From NCBI GenBank assembly GCA_012934845.2, contig WNNJ02003385.1:1-64000 (forward strand): DNA of 64,000 bases, read 5' to 3'. The DNA comes from Pomphorhynchus laevis. Its lineage: Eukaryota; Acanthocephala; Palaeacanthocephala; Echinorhynchida; Pomphorhynchidae. The translations under genes and the position numbers were made by a program. Under the pieces are notes generated by a model. The model did not search any database. It had not been told where the DNA came from and saw only the letters and a list, made by a program, of their open reading frames with translations. This document shows, piece after piece, positions 23,130 through 35,909 of the stretch (positions are counted from its first letter, which is position 1; the number at the start of each line of letters is the position of its first letter).

Positions 23130-23640
23130 ATTTAGTGAACTTGAAAGTGGATGTAAATCCACAATAGCCAATTTAGTAAATCTGTACTTTTCTAGATTTA
23201 ACAATTCTTTCAATGAACTGATTATTGCCGCATGGCGATGCAAGTGCTATAATTCTTTCGGAAGTGATGCTGATCTTAGTAGTATCAAATAAGATTTTAG
23301 CAGTTGAGATGTCCTTCCAATGAATTAATTTACATTTATTTTCATTTATATAAAAACCATTATTTATTACAATGTGTACAAGTTTTCCCTAACTTTATTA
23401 AATTGATCAATAGAACCTACACATCGGGGGTTGTCTGAATATCAACAATGTGTAACATCTTTAGAATATTTTGAAGGTCGTGAATTAATAGGATGGACGC
23501 TGCTGCAAATGCTACCATTGCGAGCGGATCCCCTTGTTTAAAACTTTCTCGCTTCTTAATGATCTAGTCCTCCATACCCAAAATTGGCGCATCTTGATAA
23601 CAGTTAGTGAGTACAGTTTGTAGCGATAGACAAGTGCTAA
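23130..23640 (-). pseudogene. RLE-type LINE (family E) RT fragment
   Basis: The minus strand reads TVLTNCYQDAP, SFKQGDPLAMVAFAAASILL (RT motif B'), then HWKDISTAKILF and ISITSERIIALASP with NNQFIERIV, the LG.PIG-type block. The order and motifs agree with the other E copies. The YxDD box is lost. Confidence 0.55.
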
Positions 23641-23650
23641 TTTTTTATCA

Positions 23651-24838
23651 ATGGAAATTCAAAAGTTAAATTCACATAAGAAAGAAGTCACAAATTCTGA
23701 AGTTATGGAAAGCAAATTTTCTTCTATTTACAACGAAAAACCATCCAAATATTAACTAAATAAGGTGAATGTCGGTCTTAATCATCACAGCCCAAAGGTA
23801 AGTGATGCTTCTGTTCCTTCTGATAATGGAGAATTACTTTCCCCCAATCCCCAAGCTTGTTAATCTGGGGATTATCAAAATAATAAAGCCTTTAGAGAGG
23901 CACATGTTATACAACACTTTCATCCGAGAATTTGTCTCTAAAATGAACAACCTAATAATTTTCAACACTGTTCGATATAACAACAGTGGTATTAAGATAT
24001 CATTCTCATCCCAGGATCTCCTGGAGAGCTATGAGAGTATTTTAACGCGAACCTTAAAGATTTGGGCATATTCGAGTGCAAACCCATCCAAGCATCCTTG
24101 GAAATAGCCAATCTTCCTGCTCACCTGGATGATGGGATATTGAGATACTAAAAAAACTTATAAAATTACTAACTTCCGCCCCTTGATTGGAAAAAACGGC
24201 TTCCCGTCAACAATTGGTTTTTGTTCAGCGGCGATGGGACAGGCTGAGTTATTGGAAAAGACGACATGTAATCCCTTTATGGGCTTTAACCTAAAATTCA
24301 AAATTGTCGGCAGTGAGTAGTCCACTTATCCTCACTGTAGTCGGTGCCATAAGTGGGGGCACTGGGCTTCCAGCTGCTCCCTACCGACTACATGTGGAGT
24401 GTGTAGCTACTCTTCTTGCCCGGCTGCAGAGAGCGGCAGCAAATGTACGGGGCCCCATCCTGCTCCAACTGTGGGGAGAGCCACCCAGCCTGGAGTAGAA
24501 GATGTGTCTTCTTCAAGAAGTACAGTAGTTTGTTTTAATCTTCTGCTGTGAGGAAACTCGGATCTTATTCTAGTGCCGCGACATCGGCTCCCCTGAATCC
24601 CTGTAGACGTATGTCTGACCAAGAACTACTTCATGCTATGGATCTCAGATCGGCAGACTCCAGAAAACTAACAGAGGAGTTGGTGAAATCTTTACTTTCT
24701 GCTCTACTAACATCGCCGACATTGCCAGCAAACTCGGTGATTCCTCCTTCGTCAGAAATTCCAGCTTCGAAAAAGAGGGGGCTTCGGCCCATGACGTTTC
24801 CCCTTAAATATAGGCAAAATGCTGAAGGGCAAGATTAA
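23651..24838 (+). pseudogene. LINE family D ORF1 (zinc-knuckle gag-like), broken
   Basis: From ATG 23651 (MEIQKLNSHKKEV) the frame is interrupted after about 35 codons and resumes in shifted frames: REFVSKMNNLIIFN, then GIKISFSSQDLL, then the knuckle CSRCHKWGHWASSC. It would bind element RNA. The second knuckle seen in the 61.5-kb copy is decayed here. Confidence 0.6.
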
Positions 24839-24978
24839 AAGCGCCTCAAAGGGAAATGACAATAATGCCCAGGGGCAAGTACCCACTCTGGGCGGCGCTA
24901 ATGGTGGAGGGGGCAACCCTTCCACCTCTACTAGCTCTGTCTAGGGTGAGGCAATCCCCTTCCAGCTAAACTAACACA

Positions 24979-26875
24979 ATGCAAAGCAATCAAGAGCCTT
25001 TTTCACTGAATATCCTTCAGTGGAATTCGGGAGGTGCTTCTGCCCTTAGCCTTTTATCTGGTAGAGATGCAGATGTTATAGTCCTTCAGGAGACGCGGTC
25101 TATCCGTATCCCCCAGGACATTACTCGATTTATTCCCAAGCATATATCCACCCACTTCACTCCGTATATAACTCCTCCTCACTCCTCTTCATCTCAAGGT
25201 CTTTTAACCTTAGTTAAATGCTCCTTAAGATCTTCCCTTCTTCTTAACTATTCTTGTCCAGCCCTATCTTGTTTAGCTATATCACTTCGTAAGAACGGTA
25301 AACGCATCAGCATAGCCAATATTTATATACGGCCAGAGAAATTCACAAGAACCGTGACATCCTGGATCGTATATTGGGTAGTGGCTATGACATGTTACTT
25401 GGTGACTTCAACGACAGAACTGGTCGTTGGATTAATGCGGCAAACCACAGAGCCAGGAACGACTATCTTATTCACAAACCACAATCCCCCACCTTTCATT
25501 GCTCAACAACTAATTCGCTCCTCGACATATTACTGCTACATAAGAAGTGGTTGTTGAAACCCATCTGTACTGAGCAGTCGCGCCAACAACAGACCACCTC
25601 TCATGACCTAATTCGTTGGCGGTTAGAGGAAGATAAGTTACTTAGGAGAAAATTCTACTTTGATCCCATCAGGGTGGCCTTCTTTCAAGCAGCTATCCAA
25701 CTCTTCCCCCGAATTGGAAATGAGAGTTTGACCGAATTTAATGCCTACCTCTCTTCGCAAGCTACCGCGTTGCTTTCGACTACCTATAAAGGTCGCATAT
25801 ACAATCCCACTCCAACAAAACTCAAGGTCCTAGCTAAAATGCTACACCTTCCTAATCTCTCTGTTTCAGCCAGACAAGCCCTCTCGAATGAATACTGGAG
25901 CACTAGATATAGGTTCTAGCTGAGTAGGGATACGGCAAGCATTCTCGCATTTACCCTTCTCAGTCTTCCTTCTGGAAGATATTCAAGAAGGAGAAGTTTT
26001 TATGTTGGAAGGATAGAGCATTAGGTTGGATCGGTAGAATTGGCCTTGATAAAGTTTTGGATGAGTCACTATCCCTACACAATTATGGAGCCACTCAATC
26101 ACCCCAACCAATCCCGCCTTGGTGTGACTTCAGGAGTAGGGACTTATCTGTTACAGATATCCTTAACTCCTGGGGGCCACTCCCGGGCACCTCCAGAACC
26201 CATGCGCCACTCTCCACTCGTGTTTGTCAGCTTTTGACAGACAGTCAGAGAAAGGAGGTCGCCATAACAATGCTATTAGCCTCCCCGTCCGACATTGCTG
26301 GAATAAACATCAGCCGTCGTGTTTTTATACCAAAAAATAAGTCGATTTCATGTCCTAAAGATCTGCGACCCATTTCGATTCAAAACTCCCTCATCTCCAT
26401 TTACGAAAAAGCGCTTGCGCGTAAAATCCGCGATCATCTAAGTAGGCGAAATTTAATCCCACCAGGTTTTCATGGGTACGTAAAAGATCGCTCGGTCCAT
26501 TCAGCAATAGGTGAAGTGGATCAGTTTTGTCAAGTTAACAGTCATCAGCTTGCTGTGGCTGTTTTCCTTGACTTCTCTGCTGCATTTGACCGCATTTCCA
26601 GTCCCTTTATTATCACTTCTCTCATGTCCCTCGGGTTGCCTACGAGAATTGTTAACAGGGTGGAAATATTGCTGTACAACAAGCGATTCTTCTATGAAGA
26701 CGACCCTGATGCACGTCAGTTTTACCCTATTACAGGTCTGCATCAAGGCTCCCCACTTTCTCCAATTTTGTATCTTGCTGCCTCCATTAAACTACAAAAA
26801 ATTCAAACGCGATCAACATCTTGTAGTATACGCTGATGATACCACAGCCCTGTTCTATGGACGCGGGTGCTAAGA
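24979..26875 (+). pseudogene. LINE family D ORF2 (endonuclease + RT), broken
   Basis: ATG 24979 opens the endonuclease domain, with ILQWNSGG near residue 14 and VIVLQETR near residue 36. A shift near 25.38 kb moves the catalytic LLGDFN into another frame, and further breaks lie near 25.92 and 26.8 kb. RT motifs are clear: ALARKIRDHL, a GFHGYV block, FLDFSAAFDRI, a GSPLSPILYLAAS block and VYADDT. Comparison with 62375-63574 supports every assignment. Confidence 0.75.
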
Positions 26876-27579
26876 TGTAGTCTCTGACATCAGCTGTTTC
26901 TTTACAAGATTAAAAGATCAGCTGCCCTTTTCCAACCTTGTTTTGAACTCTTCCAAATCGCAGGTGGTTGTCTTTCATGGCGCCTCAGCGACAAAGAAAA
27001 AACTCAAGAGATTAGCACTCTCAGCTCTATCTTCTATCCTGACTAATCAACCTCTCTCTACTTCACAAGTCGAGTAAAATACCTGGGGTTCACCATTACG
27101 GTGAACTGGTCAGCGAAATCTGACCTGGATAGACTTTCACGTATTCTGAAGAGAGCTAGATAGGCCCTGAAACGGGCCCAACATCTGTCATTGAAAGAGA
27201 AAACCCAAGTGCGCCTCTGGGGTACTTAAGCTATCTCGGGATTAGTCTTCTTTTCAAGAGGACGTCCCCCTGAACAAAGACTAAGGTTTCTTAAGCTCTT
27301 CATTTCGAGATTACCGAGCATCGTCCGCCTCGATTAGATTCTTCGGTGGATGACAGATCCCCGTGTGGTTCAGTCGGAGAGCGGCGTGTTGGATAGGCTG
27401 TGGCTCAGATCCTGTTGGACCTGAGGCCATAACAGATCTGAGGACAAAAGAAATATTTACTTGGGAAGAACATTAACATTACTTTTTAGCATGTTCCTTT
27501 TTTTAAATTAGCTATCTGTTGTCATTTATTAAGAAAATCTTTATTTATTTATAAAAAGCAGAAACAGTTTAAAACATAT

Positions 27580-27790
27580 AATATTCATAAATGCTCTTAA
27601 GCAATAATATAGGGGTCGTACCGTGTCACTCGATGTCAATGAATACGACTAACCTGAATGCACAGACTTGCAGCTCTTACCATAATTTATGCACTTTTTC
27701 AGCGAAGCAAACGAATGCATTCGTTTGCAATCGACCGAGGCTGGTATACAAGCTTAAAACAAAGAAGTCCATGTTTTTTAACCAATTATA
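27580..27790 (-). pseudogene. RLE-type LINE (family E) 3'-end scrap
   Basis: The GCGAAGCAAACGAATGCATT stretch and the nearby CTTGCAGCTCTTACCAT match the end of the E copy at 9.49-9.59 kb in the same orientation. Nothing else of the element is present. Confidence 0.45.
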
Positions 27791-27878
27791 ATGATAATAA
27801 TATTAATGACATTTTAAATTATATAATGAATGTGAGAGAGTGTATGAGTGCTGATGACTGCTGACAAAACCACAGTTA

Positions 27879-28151
27879 TTGCCAAAATACAATGCTAAGG
27901 CTTTACACATGAGAAAACTGCTCTGGGGATTAATAGCTTATCCTAATCCGTCTGCTCAGAGAAAGTTTCTCATTGAAGACTCCAAGATCAAATCGATGAA
28001 GAGTTGTTACAGCGTAATGCATAAAGCTCCTGCCCTACAAGACTTTTTCAAAATTATAGTGGTTAACAAAAAGGAAGACCACCTTTTGGTCTTGGAGAGT
28101 AGCAGATTCCAAGTTGATCACTTCGAAGGAATTTGGGATTGTATTCAATGA
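27879..28151 (+). CDS. Unidentified 90-codon open frame
   Basis: The frame reads hydrophilic protein with RKLLWGLIAYPNPSAQRKFL, MHKAPALQDFFKII and SSRFQVDHFEGIWDCIQ. I do not recognise it. Codon use looks less AT-biased than the spacer, and related-looking fragments with stops continue to about 28650, so it is more likely a decayed element ORF than a host gene. It sits between LINE D copy 1 and LINE B copy 3. Confidence 0.25.
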   Translation: MPKYNAKALHMRKLLWGLIAYPNPSAQRKFLIEDSKIKSMKSCYSVMHKAPALQDFFKIIVVNKKEDHLLVLESSRFQVDHFEGIWDCIQ

Positions 28152-28655
28152 AATAAAATCGCAATATCTCTTAAATGCAATGATATTGTCCCAGAATGTG
28201 CAGCTTCAAACGAGGCTAAAGCTTACTCTCTATCATATTGATCCATTGCAAGACAATAGAAGAATTCTTGAATCCATAGCAGATCATGCCTAAGATGCCA
28301 TTGAATGTCATTTCAGTGTGCGTGGCTGCCACTAAGTTGATCGACGAGGAACTTTGAGGGTAAATCCTCGCTAAACTGATAGCTTCACTGCAAGCAGCCT
28401 GGTCAGATATCGCACTCAGAAAGATGATATTTCTTCCAAAGAATCAATGGGTATTAACGACTAAATTCATGAGACCGTATATCTAATAATATGGTAATGG
28501 TAAGAAATCTCTGGCAAGATCTTGCTCGTCACTACGAATCTCGGGAATTGTTGGGTGACCACATTAACGGGTTTCATAGTAGTATGGTAACTATAAAAGC
28601 AATCAGGGCCTTGCAGAATTTTCTCACTAAGGATACACGGCTGGCGCTTTTCACG

Positions 28656-31600
28656 ACGTGTCTCCTACTTTTGACAACCTCACACTCGACTCAGAAATGA
28701 AAAAGTTGAAAAAAGATGATGCCACCACATTCACTTCAAATCCCACGTCTTCACTTCCCGACACCCCCGTATCTTCCCTTCTGTCTCGTTTCTCAATAAC
28801 CTACATCCCTCAATCAAAATCACCTCCACCAACCTCCACAATCCTTCCACTCATAACCTTTCCTCACATCGCTCACCACCCTATATATTATCCAAATCAT
28901 CTTTGTCTTCTGCTGTCGAACCTACTTCCTTGATATCTGCTACTCCCAGCTCTCCTATCGTGATCTTACTAACTCACGTTAATCGTCATCCTTTACGGAA
29001 ACGCTTTCCTTCTCGCGGTCGTTGCGCCATCGTCATTAATATTACTCCTTCCACCTCTTTATCTCCACAAGCACGTTTCGACTACGATGTTTCCGCATTT
29101 AGATCCATCCTCTCGTCTCTTGTTCCTGCGTATAAACCATCCTTTTTTAACAACATCTCTGCTGTCACGTTCATCCGCCTAAACAAATCTTCTCAATCTA
29201 ATCATTCCCAACACCCTCTCCTTAAAATTGTTTACAAGCATCGCTCTCACGTGTCATCTGTCCTCTCCCGACGATTCAAACTAATGTCCTCTTCAGCCAC
29301 TCGCATTTTTCCCGATCGTACCTCTCCAAAATCGCTCAACTCTCATCTGCCCGCATCGAAAAACGCCGTCGCGAGGAAAACGGCGAAACATCTCTCTCCA
29401 TCCGAAAAATAGACCGAAATTTTCAAGTTGTCCACACCCGCCCAAAATTCGATGGCACTCCATCTCCCCTATGTGTCTTATCCACTAGCCCCTATCACCA
29501 GCACACACAGCTTCCGCCTCGGCCTACTCAACACTAGATATATTCTCAATAAATCCGATCTCATCCTCAACCTATTTACCAAGCAATTCATCGATTTCTT
29601 CTGCTTTACCGAATCCTGGCACTCCGATTCTGACGACTTCTCCATCCGCCGTTTGCTCTCCGCCGGTTGCTCACTAGTCGAATCCGCTCACCCTTCACCT
29701 CATCCTCTTCTAAATTCTCTAATCCTGACGGCATTGTCGCATTCGCCCGTCACCCCGCGTCTATTCGCAAAATCACTTCCCCTTTCAGTCCTTGCTCTTT
29801 TGAACTGCTCACTTGTCGTTCTTCTAACCCGATTACTCTAGATCTCGTCATTGTATACCGTCCTGGTTCATCAGCTCTTACCTTCTTTTTTTACCGAGCT
29901 CGCTGACCTTCTGTCTCACTGTTCTTTGTCCACAATCCCTTCAATCGTACTCGGCGACTTCAACATCCGCCTCGACCGCACCTCTTCCACAGAGTCCATC
30001 CAGTTCATCAACATTATATCCAACTATAACTACAAACTCATCTCCACTGCCCCCACAAATATCCCTGGAGGGGCACTCGACATCATCGTTGTCCCCGATC
30101 ATTTTGCTGCCTACACCTCACTGTCCATTTTCGATCCTGGTCTATCCGATCACTTTCTCGTCACCCTTGATCTCACTCACAATCACACCCCTCCTCACAC
30201 ACCTACAATTCTATTCGCTCTTGGAGAAATCTTGACCTCTTCCGTCTCCTCTCTACCTTACTCAAATCGTCTCTATCCTATCCCACAATAAAATATTCGT
30301 TTCCTTACGATCTCGTCTTTCTTTTCGACTCTGGACTCACATCCACTCTCGATCTTCTCCTGCCTTTCAAGCCTCACCCACACCGTCGCTTGCACCGTGC
30401 CCAAGGGTTTGACATCCAATGCCTAATCTCAAAGCGTCGACTCCGTCATGCTTTTCAAGTATATCACCGCTCTCTCAGACGTGATTTCCACTCGATCACT
30501 CTGTCTTTCCATGATTCCTATCTTGCTCTTCGCCGGTCTCATCTCAACCTACTACGTACCAAATGCAACTCCTTTTAGTCGCATAAAATCATCACTTAAT
30601 TCAACTCTAAGACTCTTGCATACTTTTAACTTAATCCTTGCACGCTCCTCTTCGGCTTGCTACATCAATCTCCATGATTATTCGTCATTTCTCCATACCA
30701 AAGTATCCACGTTGCTCTCTCACACCCCGGCTCCATCCTATCCCACTCTGTTCCGCCTAGCCTTATCCTTCCGGAACTTTTTCATCTTCTCCCTGTCTCA
30801 CATTCCGAAGTTTCATATGTTCTCATGTTCTTGCCCAACAAAACCTCACCTGCCGATCCCCTGCCTACTCACATACTTAAATCCATATGCTCATCGATAT
30901 ACCTTTTCTCACAAGCTTGTTTAACTCGTCTATTCATATTCGGATCTTCCCTTCACATTGGAAATCCGAAATCGTTCGTACCCTCCTAAAGAAACAATCG
31001 CTCGACCCCTTCCTTCTAGCTATCGCACCATTTCACTACCCCGACTCTTTCTAAGCTCTTAGAACGCCTCATCTTAATACAGATCAACTCTTATTTCTCC
31101 TCATCTAATCTGTACCCTCCTTTCAAATCCGCTTTCCGCTCTAATCACTCTACATAAATCACCTGCATGAAAGTTTACAACGACTTACTCATTTCTCGAG
31201 ACAAGGCTCTATATAGTATTCTCATCTCCTTGGACCTCTCCTCCGCCTTCGCCATTGCGACCACTCCGTCATCCTTTCTCGCCTTCGTTATGATAACGGC
31301 TATTCTTCCTCCTCCGTGGCATGGTTTGCCTCATATCTATCCGACCGTTCCTTTCGCGTCTGTTGTAATTCATCATCCTTCCCTCCCATCCCTATTTTTT
31401 GCGGGGTCCCAAAAGGTTTAATCCTTGGTCCCTGCTTTTATTTCTTCTGTTTGGCGATCTCTCTCCGTTTATCAAACCTTTCTCTTTCAACGTCATGCAA
31501 TACGTCGATGGCATCCTCATCTATGCTCATGCACCTGCACATCGCATCTACGATATCGACATTTCTGTCTCGAACTGTCTTTCTTCTATCTAGAAACGTC

Positions 31601-32410
31601 TTTTCAATCTCCATCTCGTTCTAAACCTCGACAAGTCTAAAATGATGTGGATCCTCCCCTGTAAACCAAACATATCTCCTCCCGGTGTATCGTTTGCCTT
31701 ATCGATCATCCTCATAGTACACAATCTCACTTTCCCTCTGCTTTCATTTCGATGATCACCTTTCCCTTAAACCCTTCGTCCGTGACAAGGTCCGCTCGCC
31801 TAACTTAATTCTTCGTGACATACGCTGTATCCACCCCCCTTATCGACTTCTGTTCTTGTATGTATCTTCTTTCATCGCTTCTCTTCCCTAAAATCGATTA
31901 CTGCATCAGCCTTTTCGCAAATTCTCCAAAATCCATCATCCTACCCCTACATCGTATAATCAACTCCGCCGTTCGAGTGCTCTTTCATCTCCGTCGCTTC
32001 AACCACACATCCACATATCTTGTCCAACTCTCCTAGCCCCCCATCCACATCCGCATCAAACTCCTCCTTTTTCTCGTAACTTTTCGTCTCATCGCTGTCG
32101 GCTTCCCATCGTTCATCAACCTTCCTTTCTTAGACGACACTCGTCCCACCTCGCTATCGCTGCGTTCCCGCCATACCCCCTTACTCCACTTTCCCAATTA
32201 CTCCAACAACTGTGATCTCCGATCCTTCCTCGTCGTCGCCTCACTCGCCTGGAATAAACTCCCTCTCGATGTCTGCCACTCTCCCTCCTTGATCACATTC
32301 AAACACCTCCTCCGTTCGCACCTTCTCGACACATGATTTACATTTTTGTTTTGTTGTGCTTATGTAAGCGTGCGCTGGCACGCATTTGCCACACTAAAAT
32401 AAATATTTTT
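28656..32410 (+). mobile_element. L2/CR1-like LINE family B, copy 3, near full length, broken
   Basis: Plus-strand element of about 3.75 kb. The first part (28.66-29.4 kb) is Ser/Thr/Pro-rich, probably ORF1. The APE endonuclease begins near 29.5 kb (LLNTRYILNKSD, FFCFTESWH), with VLGDFNIRLD and SDHFLVTLDL further on. The RT follows (LDLSSAF near 31.2 kb, a GVPKGLILGPCF block, then YVDG in place of YxDD at about 31.5 kb). The AWNKLPLDV C-terminal block is at about 32.25 kb. The 3' end carries the hairpin GCGTGCGCTGGCACGC and an ATAAATATTTTTT tail. Frameshifts split it into many pieces. By eye it is nearly identical to copy 1 over the shared 1.75 kb, including the same TAG after the catalytic box. 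Confidence 0.85.
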
Positions 32411-32569
32411 TAACTGAATATTTTGCGTGAGTTTTGAAAATTTCGGAGTACAGAATCTTCTATCTATAATACGGCAAAGGTCCCTGTTTATAAGCTATCC
32501 AAAGGTATTCATCAACTGTCCCCTTTATCGTCAATCTTGTATATGATTATGACAAGTGTAGTCTTAAAA

Positions 32570-33270
32570 ATAGAAATTTATTTTGAGTAGCAAATGCGTT
32601 CCAACGGAGCGCTTACAAGCTTACTAAAAATGACAAAAATCAAAAAAATTTCAAACTGATAAAAAAATAATCCTGCAGACGGATTTTGAATAGTATGAAT
32701 AAGGAAGTCGAGCGGATGTACGAAGGGAGCGAATTCCAAGCAAGATAAGCAACAACATGAAAGGAACAGAAACTGTAATTTGGAGTGTAGAGAAGAACTG
32801 AATGATATGACCTTAAGGATTAAGAAGCAGCCTGGGAATCACCGAGATATGAAAGATGTAAGTATGAAAGGGAATTGCAATGCAATACACGATGGGTCAT
32901 GATAATTAAACGAAACTGGACATGATAGCTAATTGTGGGAAGCCAGGAAAGATTGAAAATATGTTTAGATATGCCGTCAAAACGGCGGAGACGTATGGGA
33001 ACACGAGGTGCTGAGTTTACAGTACGTTTGAGAGGTTTGAGTGTAGTTTTGGTATAGTTCGAGAACATACAAAAGCAAGAATCGATTCGGGAAAATAAAA
33101 GGGCGGGTAAAAGAGAAAGACATGAGCGAAAATAGATCAACCTACGAATACGGCGAATATTAGCAGTAGCGAGAGGCGGACTTTTTAGAAACAAATGGCT
33201 TAAGAGAAAGATGGTTGTCAAAGTGGAAACTGAGGAAAATGATATCATTAACGACACGAAGAATGCTTGA
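32570..33270 (-). mobile_element. L2/CR1-like LINE family B-related, copy 4 (3' part)
   Basis: The minus strand has a 145-codon frame (33257-32820) with LPALLFSRIDSCFCMF, TVNSAPRVPIRLRRFD and LSWLPTISYHVQFRL, the usual C-terminal region of L2/CR1 RT. The 3' tail (32570-32640) carries GCGCTCCGTTGGAACGC, a hairpin cognate to that of copies 1 and 3 but with changed bases. It lies tail to tail with copy 3. Confidence 0.7.
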
Positions 33271-35138
33271 TATACACCTTCTTAAATGCTTGCTTGAGTA
33301 GGCGTATATTAGTGCTCAACGCGTTTGTTCTGAGTGATCTATACTTCTCAAATAATCGTCCACCAGAACAGCGTTATAGATTTTTTAAAAAGGCTTTTTG
33401 TAATAATTAAAAATGAATTTAATAATGATGAATATAAAAAACAAATAAATTAAAAAATATGTAATATTATATAATGTAAAAATAAAAAAAATTAACGAGT
33501 GAATTTTTTTGCTAGTATGTATAGGTTGTACAAATTAAGTAATATTATTTGTTTTCCATTCCAATTATTTTACTAAATTTATTCCTTTTATCTATTAATA
33601 AATGTAAATGATTTTTAGTGTTGTTGTAATTTCATTGTTCATAACGTAAATCCGTTTATAATGAGAAGTAAAATATGCCTCCAACAACTGACTCAGTAAA
33701 CAGATGAGCGCAATGGGCATCGAGATTTGATATTTGTTTCATATAAGTTAAATGTACTGTTCTTTGTCTTAAATTCTTTATTATCTCATAAACAATACAA
33801 AAATAACGAAGCAAATACAATAACTTAAATGGATAAATTAAAATTAATAGAAAAATATACTAAATAAAGAAAATTGTAGAATTGTAATTGAAGACAAAAC
33901 AAATTAAATTTAAAAACATAAAAATCAAATTTTAAATATTCGAAAAACCAATAAAATAAGAAACTATTAATCACGAATTCGTATTAATAAAACTTAATAT
34001 TAAAATAAAATTATTTAGCTCATTATAAATCAATGATTAAACGAAACTAATATGATATTTGAAAATAAAAATCAGCTTTATTATTCGGGATAATATTATC
34101 CTTTATTATAAACTAGGCCTCCTGTTCGACATGTGACAGGTAATCACTTTTATATGATTGAATGGAAGCTTTATCAAAAGTAACCTTATGATCTAAATGA
34201 AATATATGATGCGGTCTAGCTTCCAACATATTATTTAGTTTTATGTTATATTAATGCTGTGTGATACGCTTTTCCAATCCATGTCCTGTCTTAATAATAA
34301 TGAGCAATTAGAACTTTCGCCATGAATTTTATATGCTACAGAAAATTCATTAAATTTAGGTTTTAGATTAAAAATATTATGTAATTTGGGCGACCTTTTA
34401 GTATAAATTAAAACATCAGTAGTATGCATAATTGGATAATCATAATTGGATAATCATCAGTAGTATGCATAATCAGTATCCATAATTGAAAAATTTGAGA
34501 ATGCCGTCCATTAAAACATGTTATAGAGGAAAGGGCAAACAATAATGGATGGACCTTTATTTGAGCGAACATGCTGGGAGGCGAAGTTCGCGCCTTAATA
34601 AATTTACATTACTTTGGAAATCTTTTGGAAGACATTATTCGACTTCGATGATTCAAATAATATGAAAAAATCAGTGTTTATAATTGAAATATTTAAGAAA
34701 ATTATGTTTTTATCACAAAAAAATATTTTTTTTATCATAAGATTCTTTTACTATCTTTTACTTTATATACATTTTTATGTTATCAACACTTGTCTATTGA
34801 TAAGGTAATTCACTTTTCAGGTCGTAATATGCACTACACATTTTTATGTTTAATTTTTAATTAAAAAATAAAATTTAAATATCTCGAAATATGATTATAC
34901 TGGGTTAAAATCTGAATAATTACGTACATAATGTACTAATATCTTCGGTTTTGCAAAATTTGAGAACCGGCAAAAGACGGTATATTTAACTAAACATTAC
35001 CCCGTTTATGTAAATTTATAAACTAAAATAGAAATAAATAGTAATCTTAATTACTATTTTTAGTAACTTTAATATTTAATCATTGTATGCTGCAGAAGAT
35101 TATTAGAACATGAACTTTTTAGATTTTTATAAAAAATA
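33271..35138. other. AT-rich spacer upstream of the HP1 gene, no gene seen
   Basis: Mostly AT-rich non-coding sequence. The small open frames (for example minus 34241-34429) have no recognisable motif. The promoter of the HP1 gene must lie in the right part, but I see no clear TATA or initiator that I would defend. Confidence 0.4.
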
Positions 35139-35807
35139 ATGGATCGTCATAACAAGCGTGATAGTAAAACTAGTCCGTCTGTAGAATCTAGTTCCGACGA
35201 TGAACATAATCTTAGTGAAGAGGAGTACATCGTTGAACGGATTGCTGGTAAGCGGGCACGTAAAGGAAAAATCGAATACCTTTTAAAATGGAAAGGCTAC
35301 TCTGATTCAGAAAATACATGGGAGCCCGAAGAGAATTTGGAATGTCCTGAATTAATTGAACAATTTGAAAAGGATCAACAGCAGCAGTCAATTATAATAG
35401 AACGAACATCGTCGACAAATTACAATAATGATAGTAATTGTCAATTATCTATGACTAGTAATTTATCAAATTCGAGATGTAATCCTAATGTTTCTAAACG
35501 AAGAAAATCTGGTAAGCCTTGTGCCAAGAACAATGCACGAATACTTTCAAATAGAGCAGCAGCATTAGATAAATCAACTACATCTATTGTATCTGCTAAG
35601 AAAGGTTTTGCAAAAGGTCTTGAACCGGATCACATAATCGGGGCAACTGATACAGGTGGAAAGCTTATGTTCCTAATGAAATGGAAAAACTCTGAAGATG
35701 CAGATCTAGTACCGGCTGCGGAAGCCAATATTCGCTGTCCACAAATCGTCATTAGATTTTATGAAGCGAGATTAATCTGGCACGGTGAAACTAAAAAAAT
35801 TGAATGA
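35139..35807 (+). CDS. Heterochromatin protein 1 (HP1b-like), chromodomain + chromoshadow domain, intronless
   Basis: A complete 222-residue HP1 family protein from ATG 35139. Residues about 28-78 are the chromodomain that reads methylated H3K9; cage residues Y30, W51 and Y54 are present ([26 protein letters not shown]). Residues about 79-155 form a basic, Ser/Asn-rich hinge (KRRKSGKPC). Residues about 156-215 are the chromoshadow domain ([42 protein letters not shown]), which dimerises and docks PxVxL partners. The length fits insect HP1b/HP1c-sized proteins. It acts in the nucleus on chromatin. The frame has no intron, unlike many HP1 genes, so it could be an old retrocopy kept under selection or an intronless paralogue. 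All key residues look intact. Exact orthology (HP1a/b/c) is inference. Confidence 0.92.
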   Translation: MDRHNKRDSKTSPSVESSSDDEHNLSEEEYIVERIAGKRARKGKIEYLLKWKGYSDSENTWEPEENLECPELIEQFEKDQQQQSIIIERTSSTNYNNDSNCQLSMTSNLSNSRCNPNVSKRRKSGKPCAKNNARILSNRAAALDKSTTSIVSAKKGFAKGLEPDHIIGATDTGGKLMFLMKWKNSEDADLVPAAEANIRCPQIVIRFYEARLIWHGETKKIE

Positions 35808-35898
35808 GAGACTATACGAATATGTCTCGCAAACAGCTCTTTTCGATTTCTGTTTACTGTGAAATTATGTTTATATGTGGCTTTTTAGTGTAACTAAA

Positions 35899-35904
35899 AA
35901 TAAA
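35899..35904 (+). promoter_or_regulatory. Polyadenylation signal AATAAA of the HP1 gene
   Basis: AATAAA lies about 90 bases after the HP1 stop codon, followed by a T/GT-rich stretch (TGTGTTTTTATTGTTTTGT), as expected for a 3' end. Confidence 0.6.
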
Positions 35905-35909
35905 TAACT

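Larger units (their letters stand above)
23645..27556 (+). mobile_element. APE-type LINE family D (Jockey/I-like), copy 1, near full length, broken
   Basis: The element runs from an ORF1 start (ATG at 23651) to a TTTATTTATTTAT-type 3' tail ending at about 27556. ORF1 carries a gag-like zinc knuckle (CSRCHKWGHWASSC, about 24330-24380). ORF2 starts at 24979 with an APE endonuclease (ILQWNSGG, VIVLQETR, LLGDFNDRTG). A THDLIRW-like linker follows, then an RT with RPISIQNSL, FLDFSAAFDRI and VYADDT at about 26827. Several frameshifts and stops break both ORFs. The copy at 61.7-63.7 kb shows the intact RT frame. Confidence 0.85.

Noticed and set aside
34614-34808. Short Phe/Ile-rich frame upstream of HP1
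   Set aside because: Low-complexity AT-rich translation, no evidence of a gene.
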